A stretch of 6,457 nt of DNA from positions 1 through 6,457 of the forward strand of contig DKNL01000036.1 in assembly GCA_002474325.1 (NCBI GenBank). Direction: 5' to 3'. This stretch comes from Opitutales bacterium UBA7389. Its GTDB lineage: Bacteria; Verrucomicrobiota; Verrucomicrobiia; Opitutales; Opitutaceae. Below the pieces are notes generated by a model. It ran no database searches. It saw only the letters and a program-made list of their open reading frames with translations, and was not told the origin of the DNA. Position 1 is the first letter of the stretch. Each line of letters starts with the position of its first letter. A program made the position numbers and the translations under genes. Shown one piece after another: positions 4,396 to 6,457 of this stretch.

Positions 4396-6247
4396 CTTCT
4401 ACCTGGGCAATACGAGCAAAAATACTGATACCGTAACGGCCCTCGCGACTACCTCCATTGTCTAGATATTTTTTCACTAGTGGAAAGGCAGGTTCCCCGA
4501 TCCAGTCGATGACATTGTGCAGCATCGGTTCGTTTTGAGTGCCTTCAAATACCAACTCGTCCAAAGTCGCCAACGCTTGATCGTGCTGTCCCAAGTCAAT
4601 CAATATCCAGGCCGCCATCATGCGGACTTCGTGAGACTCGTCCATAAGGGCTCGCTTTAGGACCCCATTCGTTCGACGGGCCCCTTCATCGAGCAAACGC
4701 AGGCCGACGATCGCCCACCAACGCATGCCTTCGTCGTCGCTCGACATCCACTTTATAAAAGTCTTCAGATTCGATTGGTCACGCTCTAGAGCCAGATCAG
4801 CAGCGTCAATGTAAGATTCAAGTGGATACAGATTATCGTCTCTAACCACTTCGTAAATGGTGAGATTGTTTTTAACTGCCCGTCGCTCTCGCATTTTTTC
4901 CGGCAATAGACCAGAGTCCCGGAGTTCGAGCTGTTTCGCACGCAGAGCGGCTCTCAGCTCGGCAATCCGCTCCTGATGAAGAGGGACGCCAATCAAATTG
5001 TGTACATTGTCGAAGTCGCTTTGGTTGTCATAAAACTCTTCAGAAACGCGAGGCTCGAAAAAGCGGCCTGTAATCGCGTTTGTCTTGCCATCCCGATGGT
5101 GCTGCTCCCAGGCGGGTGTCAATTCGGCCTTCCAAAGATAGGCTAGGTGATGCCCTGCCGGGGCAAATGGGTAGTAGTTTTTGTGATACGAATATCGGCT
5201 TGTTCGCATAAGTCGGACATTGTCGAGCCGCTCGTCTGCTCGCTCGCGAAAGCCCAGATGATATTCGGGCTCAGGTTCTGTATCATCTCCCAGAAAAACG
5301 TCGCCCTGGAAAGTGTTGGGAATCTCCGCTCCAGCCAGGCTTAGCCACGTTTTCGGCATATCAACAAAACTGACCAATCGGTCTACAGTCGTCCCCGGCC
5401 GACTCCCCGGATAGAGGTGTTTCATCTTCTCAGGAATGCGAATCACTAGCGGGCAGTGCACACCGCTGGAGTAAAGGAAACGCTTGCTGCGGGCCATCAC
5501 GCCCCCATGGTCAGAGTTGTAGATTATAATTGTGTCCTCGTAAAGGCCATCGGCCTTAAGGGCGTCGATGGTTTGCTGGACTTTTGCGTCCATACGTTCA
5601 ACTGCCTCCGCGTACTTGGCATAGTTTTCCCGTATCACCGGAAGATCAGGGTGATAGGCATGGAGCTTCATCTTCGCCGGGTCTTTTTTAACCTCCTCGA
5701 GGCTTCCATGAGCCCGGCTTTCGTGGCTATCGCCGATATTGACGACCGCAAAGAAGGGCTGCCCCGACTTGCGCAGACGCCAGCCATAAGTCTCCTCGCC
5801 CCCGTTGTAATCCCAGCAATCCTTATCCTCCCGACCGCCAATATTGTAGTCGGTCTTGCCTGGATTCGAAGTATGGTAGCCCGCCTCTCTGAGGAGATCC
5901 GGATAGTACTTGATCCGATCGTGGGGAATCAGATTGCGGCTCCGCATTGGCTGGGTACCGTTGGAAATCCCATACATCCCAGTTATCCAGACCGATCGAG
6001 TCGGAGCACAAACAGCGGCATTATCGAAACAGTTGGTGTAGCGAAATCCCTCCTCCGCCAACTGATCAATCGCCGGCGTGTAGGCGTTGGTTCCGCCATA
6101 GCAACTCACCCATGATATTCCATTGTCCTCGCTGGTGATCCAGAGAATATTCGGGCGCTTCTTTTGAGCGAAACCGCCCAGTTGGAAGAAGAATATAACC
6201 AAAGCCAAAGCGATAGCTGCCAGGCGAGAAGAAGGGTCAAGCTGCAT
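4388..6247 (-). CDS. Secreted type I (formylglycine) sulfatase with C-terminal helical-repeat tail
   Basis: This 619-residue protein is a type I sulfatase, hydrolysing sulfate esters or N-sulfate groups with a formylglycine residue made from cysteine. Residues 1-28 form a signal peptide (a hydrophobic run from LAAIALALVIFFFQL, with likely cleavage after GGFA), so it acts in the periplasm or outside the cell. The catalytic domain starts RPNILWITSEDNG (31-43). The maturation motif is CAPTR at 80-84, with C80 as the predicted formylglycine site. K131 lies in the GK segment, H175 in DSHESR, and NSDHG (244-248) with K255 provides metal and substrate residues. The usual DD metal pair reads E40-D41. 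The order of motifs, including the YAKYAEAVERMDAKV helix before SDHG, resembles heparan N-sulfatase-like members (SGSH, probably SulfAtlas S1_8), but the substrate cannot be assigned. Residues about 480-617 look like HEAT-type helical repeats. The ATG at 6247 directly precedes the signal peptide, with only a weak GGA upstream. No maturase or other glycan gene is nearby. Confidence 0.92.
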   Translation of the reverse strand: MQLDPSSRLAAIALALVIFFFQLGGFAQKKRPNILWITSEDNGISWVSCYGGTNAYTPAIDQLAEEGFRYTNCFDNAAVCAPTRSVWITGMYGISNGTQPMRSRNLIPHDRIKYYPDLLREAGYHTSNPGKTDYNIGGREDKDCWDYNGGEETYGWRLRKSGQPFFAVVNIGDSHESRAHGSLEEVKKDPAKMKLHAYHPDLPVIRENYAKYAEAVERMDAKVQQTIDALKADGLYEDTIIIYNSDHGGVMARSKRFLYSSGVHCPLVIRIPEKMKHLYPGSRPGTTVDRLVSFVDMPKTWLSLAGAEIPNTFQGDVFLGDDTEPEPEYHLGFRERADERLDNVRLMRTSRYSYHKNYYPFAPAGHHLAYLWKAELTPAWEQHHRDGKTNAITGRFFEPRVSEEFYDNQSDFDNVHNLIGVPLHQERIAELRAALRAKQLELRDSGLLPEKMRERRAVKNNLTIYEVVRDDNLYPLESYIDAADLALERDQSNLKTFIKWMSSDDEGMRWWAIVGLRLLDEGARRTNGVLKRALMDESHEVRMMAAWILIDLGQHDQALATLDELVFEGTQNEPMLHNVIDWIGEPAFPLVKKYLDNGGSREGRYGISIFARIAQVEGW

Positions 6248-6457
6248 GTGAGATCCGTTGTTAACGTCATCCCGAAAAGAAAATGAGAACGGTATAATCT
6301 GGGATGAAAACAGCTTCTATAATTCACACAGAAATCCGCATGGCAAGGCTGCTAACAAAGCGGGTACGTCCTTCCTCCTCATCCATCCCTTGTTAGCACT
6401 GTGCTGCCAATTACCCAAAGCTTGAGACTGGGACGGCCATTCTTTGGTTAGGCTCCG
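6248..6457. other. Intergenic region upstream of the sulfatase, no convincing gene
   Basis: This 210-base stretch to the right edge must carry the sulfatase promoter (minus strand), but no -35/-10 pair at proper spacing is clear; TATACC and TATAGA occur on that strand without a TTGACA-like partner. Two perfect TATAAT hexamers on the plus strand (6293-6298 and 6318-6323) also lack -35 partners and face away from the sulfatase. A 7-bp dyad lies at TCATCCC (6267-6273) and GGGATGA (6301-6307), and a longer dyad block at 6341-6409. Only tiny ORFs of 18-21 codons occur. Confidence 0.5.
6341..6409. repeat. Dyad-symmetric block upstream of the sulfatase
   Basis: TGCTAACAA (6350-6358) is the exact reverse complement of TTGTTAGCA (6390-6398). 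The symmetry extends outward with TGGCA (6341-6345) against TGCCA (6405-6409), and inward with GGG (6362-6364) against CCC (6387-6389) across a three-base bulge. The imperfect stem has about 17 pairs around a pyrimidine-rich (plus strand) loop. No T tract follows in either direction, so it is not a typical intrinsic terminator. It could be a dispersed intergenic repeat, the end of a degraded mobile element, or a leader structure of the sulfatase transcript. The 9-bp core alone would be expected about once by chance in a window this size. Confidence 0.4.

Noticed and set aside
5456..6115. Open frame of 219 codons on the plus strand opposite the sulfatase.
   Set aside because: The opposite strand encodes the signature sulfatase motifs CAPTR and NSDHG through the same bases. 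The antisense product is low-complexity hydrophobic sequence with no family resemblance.
6293..6323. Two perfect TATAAT hexamers on the plus strand as promoters reading right.
   Set aside because: Neither has a -35-like hexamer at 15-19 bases, and no plus-strand gene follows inside the window.
6415..6447. CCAAAG/CTTTGG inverted repeat near the right edge as a terminator or operator.
   Set aside because: It is only six base pairs with a 21-base loop, no T tract and no extension in either direction, well within chance.

Overview
The window reads as an ordinary chromosomal segment of a Gram-negative-type heterotroph with moderate G+C. My best guess is the PVC group, perhaps a marine Verrucomicrobiota (Opitutae-like). 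This is an inference from three things: a secreted sulfatase with an SEDNG-type metal site and a helical-repeat tail (a style abundant in that group), a type III rather than type I pantothenate kinase, and a divergent MurA-family enzyme. There is no rRNA, tRNA or marker gene to confirm it. I see no CRISPR array, prophage, transposase or obvious recent mobile element.

Layout. Positions 1-1923 (minus strand) hold a tight coenzyme A operon transcribed panB -> panC -> coaX. panB and panC overlap by an ATGA, panC and coaX are 4 bp apart, and coaX runs off the left edge after 115 codons. Positions 1924-2157 are a divergent intergenic region. Positions 2158-4378 (plus strand) hold a MurA/EPSP-synthase-superfamily enolpyruvyl transferase, then, after 82 bp, a xylose-isomerase-like TIM-barrel protein of unknown substrate. 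Positions 4388-6247 (minus strand) hold a secreted type I sulfatase, convergent with the TIM-barrel gene and only 9 bp from it. Positions 6248-6457 contain no convincing gene but carry a dyad-symmetric block.

How the genes work together. PanB makes ketopantoate, PanC condenses pantoate with beta-alanine, and CoaX phosphorylates pantothenate, so one transcript covers three steps toward CoA. Ketopantoate reductase (PanE, or IlvC substituting) and aspartate decarboxylase (PanD) must lie elsewhere. The MurA-like enzyme would make or resemble the first committed peptidoglycan precursor step. The sulfatase probably acts in the periplasm or outside the cell on sulfated glycans. No functional link between the MurA-like gene and the TIM-barrel gene can be shown beyond their shared direction.

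What deserves a second look. The most unusual non-coding signal is a perfect 13-bp inverted repeat (3489-3501 / 3533-3545) whose right arm begins exactly at the TIM-barrel start codon. An overlapping, mutually exclusive 9-bp pairing lies just upstream and loops out a strong but apparently orphan Shine-Dalgarno sequence. The MurA-like protein has lost one otherwise conserved active-site arginine and its C-terminal DRGYE motif is rewritten. I do not see clear evidence for a wholly new system.
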